A DNA stretch of 64,000 nucleotides from Macrothele yani (GCA_039090855.1 CM077001.1:120344922-120408921); one strand, 5' to 3'. Numbered from the stretch's first letter, positions 1 through 11,255 are shown. Program-made: numbers and translations. The notes: a model not told the origin generated them from the letters alone.

Positions 1-64
1 TCCAATGTGAGGCAGTTTTCCTGTGTGGCAGTTTTCCAATGTGTGGCAGTTTTCCTGTGTAGCG
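1..64. repeat. Short direct repeats at window edge
   Basis: Three to four imperfect copies of a unit of about 20 bases containing GGCAGTTTTCC follow one another. The array is cut by the window edge, so its full length is unknown. Confidence 0.5.
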
Positions 65-219
65 GTTTACCGGCAACCGCCGCATACGCACAAATCACGA
101 AAGAGGCCATTCACAAGACTGAAGGGACGTAGCTAAGAATTCTTTTAAGAAACCTTTTTTTTTTCATTGTTTTCATATTTTTAAGATTTACATAAGTAGT
201 AAAGACGAGGGGCTCTAAT

Positions 220-282
220 TTAGGACCAATTTTGTTTTCCGTGTACATTAATGACCTTCCTTTTTACATTGATGATCAACAG
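220..282 (+). pseudogene. Reverse transcriptase fragment (non-LTR retrotransposon)
   Basis: One frame reads LGPILFSVYINDLP, which matches the block before the catalytic YADD motif in jockey-like and related non-LTR reverse transcriptases (family knowledge). No RT sequence is readable on either side, so this is a short remnant. The call rests on one motif. Confidence 0.45.
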
Positions 283-1207
283 AACCAACGGACATCTGCA
301 TCACATTAGGAACCTGCGCAGTGGTCATTCTGCGGCCTTCGCGCAGGAGTGCCTCGATGGTATTGACATTAACCTCCGTAGTTGATGTCGGACTGTGGCG
401 CATGTTAATCATCTCGTGCGTTTCACTGGAGGTTTAATTCAAACGCACGCAAAATTTTATAGCTGCTCTTTGCTCCAGTTTTAAATCCATGCTGGGTTAC
501 AGAAAAACGTCTGAACTCTACGCCGTCTACTACAAGAGTGAACCAGCGGAGCGCTGTAACGACGCGTCGTCACGTGACTGACATTGCGGGTGTTCCGATA
601 CAGGCAGCTGCATTTTTCTGCGTGGGTTTGTTTTGGCGCCACAACCACAGTCTCGTTACTTTTTGAACAACCTACGTATATACAAACCCTGTGGAGTCCG
701 CATTTGGACGGTACAGGATAATGGTCGTCAGCTAGTCGTTACGTATATACAAGCCCCATCAGTAGCAGCCCCGAAGAATTTTCTAGTCTAATTTTCCTGA
801 CGTGAAATATCTGCAAGGAATAAATTCTCATCGGTTCCATCTGATGCAGCCTAGAGAATATTTTTAAAGAAATATACTTCTACGAAACGTTTCTACAACA
901 TGGATTCTTTTTCACAATAAAACAATTTTCTTGGAAACTTCACCACTGGTTTGATTCTAAGTATAATGACTCCTCAGCCTAAAGATTGCACGGTATTTGC
1001 AAAAATGACCCGCGAATATTAGCATATTTCCAATTTGTTCCTTTTTTATAGATCAGGGGTGACTGTGAGATGAAACAAAAAACCTTGAACCCTGACCTCA
1101 GTGCTACATACATAAATAATACGTATTATATATTTATTTATTAAATTGTATAATGTAATGTAAACTACAGGTACACATTATTTATATATTACATATACAT
1201 TGTATTG
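283..1207. other. No recognised feature
   Basis: No gene, RNA or clear repeat was seen. The right part becomes very AT-rich (about 1080-1207). Confidence 0.5.
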
Positions 1208-1324
1208 GCTAGCTAGGCAACAATATATTGATGAATAAATCGTGGGTAGTCAACAACAAAGCAATAACAAATAAATATGCAACTCCGTATTTATTAGTGT
1301 AGGAAAAACAATATAATTAATATT

Positions 1325-1366
1325 CCGCAAGCTTTCCCAGTCAACGGACGGCTTCATCGGGCGTTA
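1325..1366 (-). ncRNA. Degenerate hammerhead-ribozyme-like core (left arm)
   Basis: This is the mirror copy of the core on the other arm of the inverted repeat, reading CCGATGA, stem-loop and GGGAAA on the minus strand. One stem II base differs between the arms. Confidence 0.3.
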
Positions 1367-1423
1367 CAAAGGAAACAGAATCAAGGCCTGATAGATTTTA
1401 GTTTGATTCTGTTTCCTTTGTAA

Positions 1424-1463
1424 CCGCCCGATGAAGCCGTCCGTTGACGGGGAAAGCTTGCGG
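1424..1463 (+). ncRNA. Degenerate hammerhead-ribozyme-like core (right arm)
   Basis: The order is CCGC, CCGATGA, a stem-loop CCGTC-CGTT-GACGG, then GGAAA, then GCGG that can pair with the first CCGC. This resembles the CUGAUGA / stem II / GAAA order of a hammerhead, but the conserved U of CUGAUGA is C and no clear NUH cleavage triplet follows. It is probably inactive, and may be only a structural relic. Confidence 0.35.
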
Positions 1464-1538
1464 AATATTATATTGTGTTTCCTACACCAATAAACACGGA
1501 GTTATACACTGAGTGGCCTCTTTATTATGACCAGCCCC

Positions 1539-2569
1539 TCAGTACTTCGTTGGGCCACCTTTTGCCTTTAATACTTCGTCGATTGTTCGGGGGATGGACT
1601 CCACGAGATGTTCATAGGTGGTTTGTGGAATCTGAGACCATGCTTGATGAATAGCACTTTTCAGGAGTGTGAGATTGCAGGGTTGTGGATCCAGCTGTCT
1701 GATGACTCGTTCAACTTCATCCCACAAATTCTCAATGCAGTTGAGATCTAGAGATTGTGGGGGCCACCTAAGCAAAGTAAACTCACCGGCATGTTCCTGA
1801 AACCCATCCTGTAATCTACGAGCACTATGGCAGGACGCATTATCTTGTTGAAAGTAGCCATCGTCATTGGGATAAACCATCCACATGACAGGATGCACTT
1901 GGTCCGTAACGATGTTTAGATATGATGTGCTACTCAGACGTTGATCAACACGAATTAAAGGGCCCAAAGCATGCCAGGAAAGCATTACCCAAACCATAAC
2001 GTTGCCTCCACCAGCTTGAAGGGTTGCAGCAATGCATTTGGGGTCCATGCTTTTGTGCTGTTTCCGCCAAATTCTCACTCGGCCATCAGCATGGTGCAAC
2101 TGAAAACGTGATTCATGGGAAAGAGAAAACGTCCCCAGTTCGTGATTCACGAACTGGGGACGTTTTCTCTTGTTAACTGCAGACAGCAAAAGGTGTTCGA
2201 ACAGGCCTTCGGCTGCCATATCCCATCCGATGCAGTGTACGGCGAACAGTGCGTGCAGAGATCATTTGAGGGGATCCTTGATTAAGATGGTCTGTAATTT
2301 GCTTCACTGTTACCCTTCTGTTGTCTGTTACCAGTCTGGACACTCCGTTCTGCCCGAGCAGTCACTAGTCGATGACGACCACACGTTGCACGTAGAGGCC
2401 CAGTTTCTTGGCTGAAAGTCCAGTCTTTAAACACTTTAACAACAGCTGCTCTGGAACATTTCACGAATGCGGCGGTTTCGGTGATACTCGCTCCGTGGCT
2501 CCGAGCTCCTACAATCATCCCACGTTGAGAGTCCGTCAAATCGCATTTTTTATCCATCTCGTCACCCAA
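1539..2569 (-). pseudogene. Tc1-like transposase, broken
   Basis: This is a cut-and-paste DDE transposase that would bind the element ends and move it. The N-terminal part (2569 down to about 2282) holds a paired-like helix-turn-helix (SQRGMIVGARSHGASITETA). The catalytic part (2219 down to 1539) shows SHESRF, GGGNVMVWVMLS, YFQQDNASCHSAR and IENLWDEVE, and ends KGGPTKY like intact Tc1 proteins. The reading frame is broken between the two halves. The first catalytic Asp, in the usual SDESRF, is His, and a 25-bp inverted duplication lies just upstream of it. The gene is not functional. Confidence 0.85.
2121..2171. repeat. Perfect 51-bp palindrome inside the transposase
   Basis: Arms 2121-2145 and 2147-2171 are exact reverse complements around one base. 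It lies inside the coding part of the Tc1-like copy, where family proteins have no such palindrome, so it looks like a template-switch insertion. Confidence 0.9.
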
Positions 2570-2755
2570 AAATCCCTTCTATTACTGTCGCAAGCACTAA
2601 GCTTTCCCTTTTTATACTAGCCTCGCCCTCTGGCGGCAACAGCGTGCAGCCATAGCTCATTTGCTTAAAACTGTCAGGTGGTCATAATAAAGTGGCCACT
2701 CAGTGTATATTTATTTGTTAGCAATATATTGACTAGCTAGGCTAGGCAACATTAG

Positions 2756-3517
2756 TGCCTGTGAAATTTAACTTCGCACTTTTTTTGTACCAATTTCTTT
2801 TCCATTTTCTTAAAAATCTTTCGAACATTGCATTTTGGAATTTTTTTATAGGATGTTAGAGATTTGTCAAAAATTGTGAAATTCGACTTAAATAGCTAAA
2901 TTTTACACTTTAGAACATTTAGACAAACCATGGAGATCAGTTCAGCTCTGGATGCTTAAGGCCTGCTGCCGTAACATCCTATACGAGTACAGTGATTTTT
3001 TGTCAGTTCTGCAATTAGCTCATTGGATTCACTGAATCTTATGTAAAGAAATTATTTGTTATAAATATACAGCTGCCAAAATGATAAAAGTAGCCCACCT
3101 TTCAGCATGCACAACTGTTTTGAATATGGAAAGTCACTTTTAATTAATGACCACTTCATAGCATTTTCAGAAATGACATGATTGAGGATTACCAAATTTC
3201 TGCTGAAAACTTGAAAACCCGGATTTCGGGGATTAGAATATTATACAAACCCCTAGGATTCTGGGCCACACCCAGACGACAAACAGGCCTGATACATGGC
3301 GAACAGTTTTCTAAGAATAAATGACACACAGACACAAACACGCGCGCGCTCACAACTCCTTACAATCTTCAACTGGCAGTACATCAAGAGAGAAATTTTG
3401 AGGCTGTCCTTACGGAATGCTCTTACTTTTTGTTTTTACTGCGGGGTTTTATCTTGTGCGGTTTCATGTTGGCCTTTAGGGGTTTTACCGTTGTATTGGT
3501 TTGAAGATTTATGAGTC
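2756..3517. other. No recognised feature
   Basis: AT-rich sequence without coding signal or repeat that I can name. Confidence 0.5.
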
Positions 3518-3741
3518 CTTTTTTTTTTTTTTTTTTGATTGGAGGTTTACGACCACCGTGAGCAACTCAATGGGCTATAAGCAGTCGCCCGTCCTTAATT
3601 TAGGGTCACTGGATCCAGGGAAGGGAGAGAACCAGTGCCGTAAGACAAACACAACATCCATGCCTCACCGGGATTCGAACCCGGACCCCGTTCGGACGAA
3701 TGATCAGAGGCCATCGCTTAGACCACTGCGCCACCGGGGCG
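3518..3741 (-). mobile_element. tRNA-derived SINE, family B, copy 1
   Basis: Read on the minus strand it starts with a tRNA-like head (box A GGCGCAGTGGTC, box B GGGTTCGAATCCC), then a body containing CCTAAATTAGGG, and ends in a poly-A tail (poly-T at 3518-3534 on plus). GAGTC flanks both sides as a likely target duplication. The element depends on LINE machinery and is transcribed by RNA polymerase III from the internal boxes (family knowledge). Confidence 0.85.
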
Positions 3742-4884
3742 ACCGAGTCTTTTGTGCAACTATGAATGTGTTTCCCATTATTGTCAACCTGTTAATTTAA
3801 ATTTTTATCTTTTGTTGATTTGTTTAGTTGATTAGTACCAGTATATTTTTATGTTTTAATCATGCTACACTTTTACAATTTTTCGGTTACTCTTTGATTT
3901 TTACAAATCGCTGGTTTTTTTTTCTTTTTTCCCTGTTTCTGTACTGTTTTTTTTTTTGTGTGTGTGTGTGTGTGTGTGGATTCAAATCTGTTTCCTTTGT
4001 CTCTGCTGCATCATAAAGTTGTGAAAGTACCAGCAAATTAATGTGCCTCGAAATCGTCAGAGCACATTTATTTTAAAAGCTCTTTTTCTAATTAAAAAAA
4101 AATAATTCTATTCCAAAGTCACGAAATTCTTACATGTTTAAATAAAATTCAGTAATCTGATAGAGACGGAAACTTTACATCTTTCCTCGTTCAAGAAGCA
4201 AATTTTTGTTGCATCGTACCTCTTTATGAGCGGATATTAGATTCGGCAACTAGTTTTTTTGTTGTTTTTTTTTTTTTTTTTTTTGCGTGTTTTCTTTTAT
4301 TATTCTTACATGCTGTCAGATCCGCTGCGTCCTCCGCAAGCCCGACTCCACCCACTGTTGAAAGGTGCTAAAAAGAGTGTTGAAAGAGAGAAAGGAGTGA
4401 CAAAAGCCAGGGTGCGTGAAGCTGGGGTTGGCAAATTCCATGCTCGGAGGAGAAAGACTATTCTGCCACACACACCTTACACGGAATTTAAACCCTGGCT
4501 CAATATTGCCACTTATTGCACCCGCCGTTTATAATTTTAAGTTGATTTGTTTCACGCCACTTAAAGGAAAATGAAAAGCGAAATGCTGTCTGCTGCGGTT
4601 TCCGACTACACGAACTTGTCACATGATTTAAAATTGAAAGAAAAAAGAAAAAAAAGAAAAAAGAATGTAATCATTTCTCATAAACGTTTGGAATCATGTT
4701 CGATGCTTACAAGAAGACGATTTGTGTTTAGGAAAAATGAATGGATTTCAAATTTATTTGGAATTCATCAAAACTACAGCCTCACTGACCTCGAAAAAAA
4801 TTTATTCGAGTATTCTTTCAACTAAAGACTGCAGTTTAGTGATGTACGCATTAGTCATTCATTAATGGGAGGTCATTCACTTTT
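3742..4884. other. Intergenic, simple repeats only
   Basis: A (TG)n run lies at about 3957-3978 and long poly-T runs at about 3945 and 4262-4284. No gene was seen. Confidence 0.5.
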
Positions 4885-5446
4885 GTGACGTGCCCAGCAC
4901 GCACACGACATAAAGGCAGATAGCAGCGATAACGAACGTCCGCGTAGCTCAATTGGTAGAGATTCTGGAGTGAGGGGACCGGATTCGTGCCCCCGGCGTG
5001 GACAAATATGACGGAGAAATTTACTTCGTTATAATGGCGCCCGAATTTCCGGATGACCCGGCCGTTCAAAATCACGCAAAGGTGTGATGTTCTTTCCACA
5101 CCGCGAGAGAGGAAAAATAAGGGAATCCCTTCTCCAGCGCTTCAAAAAATAAATGTGTGTGACGTTGCATTCCACACACCAGATTGACTGGGAGTTCTCA
5201 GGTGCACGTTCTACAGCGGATGGCTGCCTGCAACGACTCGTGGTCACGGCTGACCCGTGGACCATGCCCCAGGCCCTTTTTCGGGGGGGGGGATGTGACG
5301 TGCCCAGCATGCACACGACATAAAAGCAGATGGCAGCGATACGAACGTCCGCGTAGCTCAATTGGTAGAGCGACTTATTCCGGAGTGAGGTGACCGTATT
5401 TGAGCCCCAACGTGGATAAAAATGACGGAGAAATTTACTTCGTTAT
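4885..5446 (+). mobile_element. SINE-like element with terminal direct repeats, family A, copy 1
   Basis: Direct repeats 4885-5033 and 5295-5446 flank a 261-bp body. Each direct repeat starts GTGACGT, contains a tRNA-like box A (TAGCTCAATTGGTAGAG) and ends TTACTTCGTTATA. Box B is degraded in this copy. A poly-G run closes the body. The same architecture recurs at 32776 and 59996. Confidence 0.8.
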
Positions 5447-7055
5447 ACTTTGTATTCACACCCGGCCAGTTGCCTCACTACTACAGGCGCGGACTGGACC
5501 GCAGGGATACCGGAAGAATCCCCAGGGGGCCGTTATATTCTGGTCCGTAGACCTTATGCCAACTCAAGTAAAAAAAAAAAGTAAATGTATATAATTGTAT
5601 AGTCGGATTTTTTCTTGGTACTTGACGATATTGGAATCGCCTGATTTTGGCGGTGCAGCAGCACTTCCCGGGTAAACACATGTGATTTGCACTTCCCGGG
5701 TAAACACGTCTAAACACATGTGATTTGCAGCAAGAAGGGAGCAGGTGAAGGGTTAAGTAGTAATCTCACCCTAGGGCAGAATTCTTATGGAAAGCCTGGC
5801 AGTAAACATTGCTTGATCTGAAAGGGGGTCTTCTTTGTCTCTTAAGGGTTCCTTCTTAAGGGAACAGTGAGATATCTCTCCCCAGCGATTATGTCCCCAG
5901 CAAACAATGTCAGACAATAGGGGAGATAACATTGAAGGAGTGGGTGGGGGATGAACGAAAGGAGGGAACTGCCGTGGTAATGGGTCTTGAAATCTTAGCC
6001 CCGCAGGAACAAGCGACTGGAGAAGTTTTCGCCTGTTGTCTCTGAGCATCGGAAATCACCTTCTTTGACACGTCGCACCCAAAATGCTTGCACCCCCAAA
6101 AATAGGCGATTCCATTATCATCAAGTGCCAAGTAAAAAAAAAATACGACTGTACTACAAAATTCTTTTCGAAGTTCGTTTACCACTTTGACGGCTTCAGA
6201 AAAAAAAAAAAAAAAAAAGAATCATACGTATCAAATTTTCTGTTGATCCAAACACTGTTTCAGATGCGCCTTTCTCGACTTTCAAATTTAAGCTCCGACG
6301 CTTTCTGCTGATATCTTCTCCCTCACTCCGCTTTTGTCAGTTGCAGTTGAATAATCAGTACAATATAATCAAATCTGTTGCGTGAATACTTTGGGATAGA
6401 AACTCCAAATTCGTTGGGTACCTTAATGCACTGAAATTTACCTAAGGTAACATTCTTTTTTTTTTTTTTTTTTAATTGAGCGTGACCTGAACGTGATTTA
6501 CTACTTTTTGGGCCTTACACGAATACTTGAACTGCAGTTCTGGAAAGTCTGTTTCAGATTAAAAAAAAAAACAAAAAAAAAACAACAACTGGAAAGTAAA
6601 TAAATAAAAACTAATTTGCATGTTTTTTAATTTCTCTCACTTTATAAATTTGCACTGATATTCTTGTTCGTTAATGATAGGTAAGTTTTGGAAAAGAAGT
6701 TAATATTTAGCACATTCGGATTCTTGTTTCACTAAAAGAAGAATGTAACAAAATCTTAGACACACTCTTCTAAGAATGATTTTATTAATTCATAAGAATG
6801 TAATAAAATCTTAGACAAGCACTCTCTCAGAGAACGTACTTTGTTTATATATTGCTTCTCCACATCGGACGTAATTTTTTTTCTGATATTAAAATTTACT
6901 ACGGATCCGCGGTCCAGGAAAATGGGTGAAATGTTAATTATTGCCTCAACACGAAAAACTGCAGTGATTTGTAGATTTGTGTTGAAAAGACGTTTAAACA
7001 GTTAACAGTGATGCTAACATACAGTTTTTTTGTTGTTGTTTTATTTTTATTTTCA
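5447..7055. other. No gene; small duplications
   Basis: A local duplication containing CACTTCCCGGGTAAACAC lies at about 5660-5710, and a second one containing AAAATCTTAGACA at about 6740-6815. Poly-A/T runs occur at about 6200, 6450 and 6560. No coding signal stands out. Confidence 0.5.
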
Positions 7056-7371
7056 TGATCATATGATCATATGTAGAGGATTTTAAGAAGGGAGTGTCTG
7101 ACCCCAGGTCTTAAACAACCCTTAGAAATAGGAAGCTAGGAGATTTGGGCTAGAGTGCCCGATAGGAAAGTGACACGGAAGTGAAGAAGAAAGACGGAGG
7201 AAGACGCCCTTATTTATTACCGGGAAGCCAGTACCCGGGGTCCGACGGCTTAACGTGCCCATCCGACGCACGGCGGATATTTAGTGGATCGAGAGTTCGT
7301 ACCTGCCTGGGATAGAGCCTGAGGTCATTTCCGTGGCAGCCACGAACGTAGCCCACTAGGCCACCCGCGGC
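7056..7371 (-). mobile_element. tRNA-derived SINE, family C, copy 1
   Basis: On the minus strand it begins GGCCGCGGGTGGCCTAGTGG (tRNA-like head), continues with a conserved body (TTAAGCCGTCGGACCCCGG, AATAAGGGCGTCTTCC) and ends in GATC/CATATGATC repeats rather than poly-A. Box B is weak in this copy. Confidence 0.85.
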
Positions 7372-7763
7372 CCACTTTGCTTTTTATTTAGGGGTGGGGT
7401 ATCTTCATAGTGTTTTTTTCCAAAAGTGAACCGCACAAAATCAGCTTCCAGGGTCGGTTATGGATTGCCAGTCCTCTACTGCACTATACTTACTCACTGA
7501 GCACAGCATTATTTGCACTACAGCGCCTGCCAGTTCAATGCCACGCAAAAATTGGCAAACTGCCCAAAAGAGCAGGAGATTTCCACATACTCCGTTCACG
7601 ATGAGTGCGCATTCACACCTCTTTTGGCAAAACTGCCAAACAGAGGTGTATGCATGAGCTTAGGAAATGCATTCATCTTACGCTCACGAATTAATCACAG
7701 CGCGTGAGGAACGATTCGGGCATATCATTCAAATGAATGGAATTCACGTATCAGCTTCACTCG
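7372..7763. other. Short unassigned stretch
   Basis: Overlapping short open frames are present at 7410-7707, but none resembles a known protein or keeps a convincing codon pattern. Confidence 0.45.
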
Positions 7764-8405
7764 GGCCGCGGGTGGCCTAGTGGTCAACGCTCGTTACTGC
7801 AACGGAGAAGACCTCGGGCTCGATCCCACGCAGGATCACGATCACGATCACATGTTGAGGATTTTAGGAAGGCAGTGTCTGACCCCAGGTCTTAAACAAC
7901 CCTTAGAAAGAAATAGGAAACGAGGAGATTTGGGCTAGAGCGAAAGTGACACGGAAGCGAAATAGAAAGGGGGAGGAAGACGCCCTTATTTATTACCGGG
8001 GGCCAATACCCGGGGTCCGACGGCTTAACGTGCCCATCCGACGCATGGCGGGTATTTAGTGGATCGAGCGTTCGTACCTGCCTGGGATCGAACCTGAGGC
8101 CCTTCCCGTGGCAGTCACGAACGTTGCCCACTCGGCCACCCGCGGCCGATCCCACGCAGGAACGAACGCTTGAACCACTAAATATCTGCCGTGCGTCCGA
8201 TGGGCGCGTTAAGCCGTCGGACTCCAGGTACTGGCCCCCGGTAATAAATAAGGGCGTCTTCCTCCCCCTTTCTACCTCGCTTCCGTGTCACTTTCCTATC
8301 GGGAACTCTAGCCCAAATCTCTTAGCTTCCTATTTCTAAGGGTTGTTTAAGACCTGGGTCAGACACTCCCTTCCTAAAATCCTCTACATATGATCTGATC
8401 TGATC
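7764..8405 (+). mobile_element. SINE family C, copy 2, split by another copy
   Basis: The head lies at 7764-7834 and the rest at 8148-8405, ending in GATCTGATC repeats. The split point carries GATCCCACGCAGG at 7822-7834 and again at 8148-8160, a 13-bp target-site duplication made when copy 3 inserted. Confidence 0.88.
7835..8147 (-). mobile_element. SINE family C, copy 3, inserted in copy 2
   Basis: This is a full-length antisense copy with a GATCAC tail at its left and a GGCCGCGGGTGGCC head at its right. It is flanked by the 13-bp duplication GATCCCACGCAGG. Confidence 0.88.
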
Positions 8406-9177
8406 ATCTTCATGTCTTAAATTTCACCTGCAATGCTTTTCGTTTAAAATGTCACTATTTAAAGTAGCACCACAAATTTAAGTGGGTATAATGTACTCCA
8501 CACACCTTTCCTGTCTTTTCCAGTGCCGTTGGTATATGATGACCAAATCTTTCTCTTTTTGAACTGTTTCAAGGAAGGGGTGTTAGCAAAATGCTTGCAT
8601 GTCTCTCTTGTCTGTTGCTAACAGTTGCCGTTTTCCATACAAACCCATTGGTGTGTGATGTTTTCAACACCCTGTATATAAAAGTTATTCCATCCTACTC
8701 TGTGGTTTGCTACTAACAAGGGGAGCCTTTCAACTGTCACTCTCCAAAATTGAAGAAACGTGGTCAAGGAGATAATACTAAGGGCAAAAACCAATGGGTG
8801 TATTTCCGTTTTGGCCCAAATGAACTGACAAAGGTGAACGAGTCTGAAAATGGCCTTAGAGCACAAGTGGAGAAAATCATCGAACGTATCAGTGAACAAT
8901 CAATGGCGGTCAGAAAAATTCAACAACATGTTGTTATATCTGCGGATAAGAATTGGATACTGTGAAAGTGATGACGCTTGTTTTGATAATGTTCAACGTA
9001 CTTTTTTTTTTTCAGATATTAATGACAATTTTCAATACTGTGATAACTTTGGGATCTTACGTTGTTCTCATTGTTCCAAACTACTTTGCTTCGGTCATGT
9101 GTTCTCTAACCGAGGCTTCCATATTTATCAGAAGTGAAGTTCAATAGCCATTTTGAGGAATAAAGAATTGGAATAAT
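8406..9177. other. No recognised feature
   Basis: The motif CACCCTGTATATAA at about 8670 is common near transposon ends in arthropods, but no matching partner end was found. The short open frames here carry no recognised domain. Confidence 0.4.
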
Positions 9178-10080
9178 TTTCCTGGGCACGAACCCTATTG
9201 AAAATGAGCGAAGCAGGGTCAAAGGTCAGGGCATAGGAGAGGGATCCATTGCATTGCTCTTATGCGTCATAACTTGCGTAAAAAATGTTCGATTTCGATG
9301 AAATTTTAGTATGTGGTAGGGAACCACTTGCGTCCGATCTCTATTGAAAATGGGTGAAAGAGGGTCAAAAGTCAGGACATAGGAGCTGGATCCATTCCAT
9401 TGCCTTTATGCGTCATAACTTGCGTAAAAATGGTTCGGTTTCGATGAAATTTTAGTATGTGGTAGGGAACCACCTGGGCACGAACCCTATTGAAAATGGG
9501 CGAAATGGGGTCAAAGGTCAGGCAGGGCATAAGAGCGGGATATATATTCCATTGTCCTTATGCGTCATAACTTGCGTAAAAATGGTTCAATTTCGATGAA
9601 ATTTTAGTATGCGGTAGGGAGCCATTGGGGATGAACCCTATTAAAAATGGGCGAAATGGGGTCAAAGATCAGGACACTGGAGTGTGATCCATTCCATTGC
9701 CCTTGTGCATCATAACTTACCTAAAATGCTTGGATTGCGACAAAACTTTATCATGTTGTTCCGGAGGTATATGGTGAACCGGTTCTGTTGAATATAAACG
9801 AAATGGGGTCAAAAGTCATTGCACAAAAGCCAGATTTATTCCACAGTCATTATTCTCATAACTTGCGTAAAACTGCTTCTATTGCAACAAAACTTTATCA
9901 CGTTGTTCCGGAGGTATAGTGAACCGGTTCTGTTGAATATCATCGAAATGGGATCAAAGGTCAGGGCACAGAACCGAGATTTATTCCACAGCCATTATCC
10001 TCATAACTTGAGTAATAATTTCTGGTATGTTGGAAAGCGTATCATAATCAATGCATTGCATGATTTTACTGACTTGTTCT
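9178..10080 (+). repeat. Tandem array, about 147-bp unit, six copies
   Basis: The motif CATAACTTGCGTAAAA (with variants) recurs at about 9268, 9414, 9564, 9711, 9856 and 10002, and each unit also contains GAAATGGGGTCAAAGGTCAG. Copies diverge from left to right, with the last two or three forming a distinct subtype. Confidence 0.85.
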
Positions 10081-10285
10081 TTTTGCTGTAGCTGCACCGT
10101 CCTGCTTCCATCTCTTGACGACATCACTTACAGTCGATTTTGGAATGTTTAGTTCAGCTGCAAGGCTCCATATGGAAACGTTACTCAAATAACATCTTAT
10201 GGCCAGCCCACACTAAAACTCGGAAAGTTCACGTCCACGCGTTACATCCGCTTCAACGTATAGGTATCTCCCCACTCTCGCGCTC

Positions 10286-10509
10286 CGCCCCGGTGGCGCA
10301 GTGGTCTCAGCGATGGCCTCTGATCATTCGTCCAAAAGGGGTCCTGGTTCGAATCCCGGTGAGGCATGGATGTTGTGTTTATCTTACGGCACTGGCTCTC
10401 TCTCCCTTCCCTGGAACCAGTGACCCTAAATTAGGGACGGGTGACTGCCCATGGCCCATTGAGTTGCTCACGGTCGTCGTTTAACCTTCAAACAAAAAAA
10501 AAAGAAAAA
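10286..10509 (+). mobile_element. tRNA-derived SINE, family B, copy 2
   Basis: The head begins CGCCCCGGTGGCGCAGTGG with box B GGTTCGAATCCC, the body contains CCTAAATTAGGG, and an A-rich tail follows. Left flank CTCTCGCGC and right flank CTCTTCGCGC look like an imperfect target duplication. Confidence 0.88.
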
Positions 10510-10568
10510 CCTCTTCGCGCACCTTCCTGTGCAACCATACTTTGCACATATGTAAATGTTTGGTAGTG

Positions 10569-10799
10569 TCCGAATACTTTTTTTTTTTTTTTTTTTGGAG
10601 GTTTAACGACCACCGTGAGCAACTCAATGGGCTATAAGCAGTCGCCCGTCCCTAATTTAGGGTCACTGGTTCCAGGGAAGGGAGAGAGCCAGTGCCGTAA
10701 GAGAAACACAACATCCATGCCTGACCGGGATTCGAACCCGACCCCTTACGGACGAATGATCAGAGGCCAGCGCCTTAGACCATTGCGCCACTGGGGCGT
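10569..10799 (-). mobile_element. tRNA-derived SINE, family B, copy 3
   Basis: Antisense full-length copy with a poly-T at the left and the tRNA-like head at the right. CCGAATAC flanks both sides as a target duplication. Confidence 0.9.
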
Positions 10800-11255
10800 C
10801 CCGAATACTTTTAACAATATAGTGCATAAAACTCAAATGAAGTTAACGAATATTATTCCAAAGTACCAAATTGATTTGTTCGTTTGCAGACGAAAAAGAA
10901 AAAGAAATACGAGAAAGTGACCCATTCCTCGAGTGGTCAACCGGGAAATGTCCCTGTGTCCCTGTGGGGCAATCCACCCTGGAGCATGTACCTCTCCATG
11001 CTTCTTTCAGTATAGTCTGCATCCTTTGAATGTATTTTTTTAGTTAAGATCCATGTCTCTGATCCATAGGTAAGAACTGTAAGGTTGCACTGATTTTAAA
11101 CAGTTTTCTTTTGATACTTAGTGGTAAACCGATCAGCCATTACATTATGACCACCCCCAACCTAGAGAAATGACCGCGCCTGGAGACTGAACGGTGGTGC
11201 AGGCGAAGTTCTCAAAACAGTATATATACAAACCGAGGACCGGCTTTGTTTAGTT

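Larger units (their letters stand above)
1208..1504. repeat. Long inverted repeat, Penelope-terminal-repeat-like
   Basis: The arm at 1281-1384 is the near-perfect reverse complement of 1403-1504, around an 18-base loop. Weaker pairing continues outward to about 1208 on the left and, beyond an inserted Tc1-like element, through 2706-2755 on the right. The arms follow the same layout as the terminal repeats at 29808-29975 and 34440-34618: a GATGA/GAAA block, a TTGTTTC stretch and a CCAATAAA-like end. I infer two head-to-head Penelope-like terminal repeats. A MITE of other origin is the alternative. Confidence 0.6.
1507..2705 (-). mobile_element. Tc1-like DNA transposon, copy 1
   Basis: Terminal inverted repeats begin CACTGAGTGGCC at both ends, and the 1,199-bp element is bounded by TA at 1505-1506 and 2706-2707, the Tc1/mariner target duplication. 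It sits inside the right arm of the inverted repeat at 1208-2755. The body encodes a broken Tc1-type transposase on the minus strand. Confidence 0.9.

Noticed and set aside
9178..10080. CRISPR array
   Set aside because: Whole units repeat in tandem with no short-repeat/unique-spacer alternation, and the DNA is eukaryotic.
10286..10375. Possible functional tRNA gene
   Set aside because: The head has A and B boxes but continues into a SINE body and A-rich tail, and the same head recurs in seven places with target duplications.
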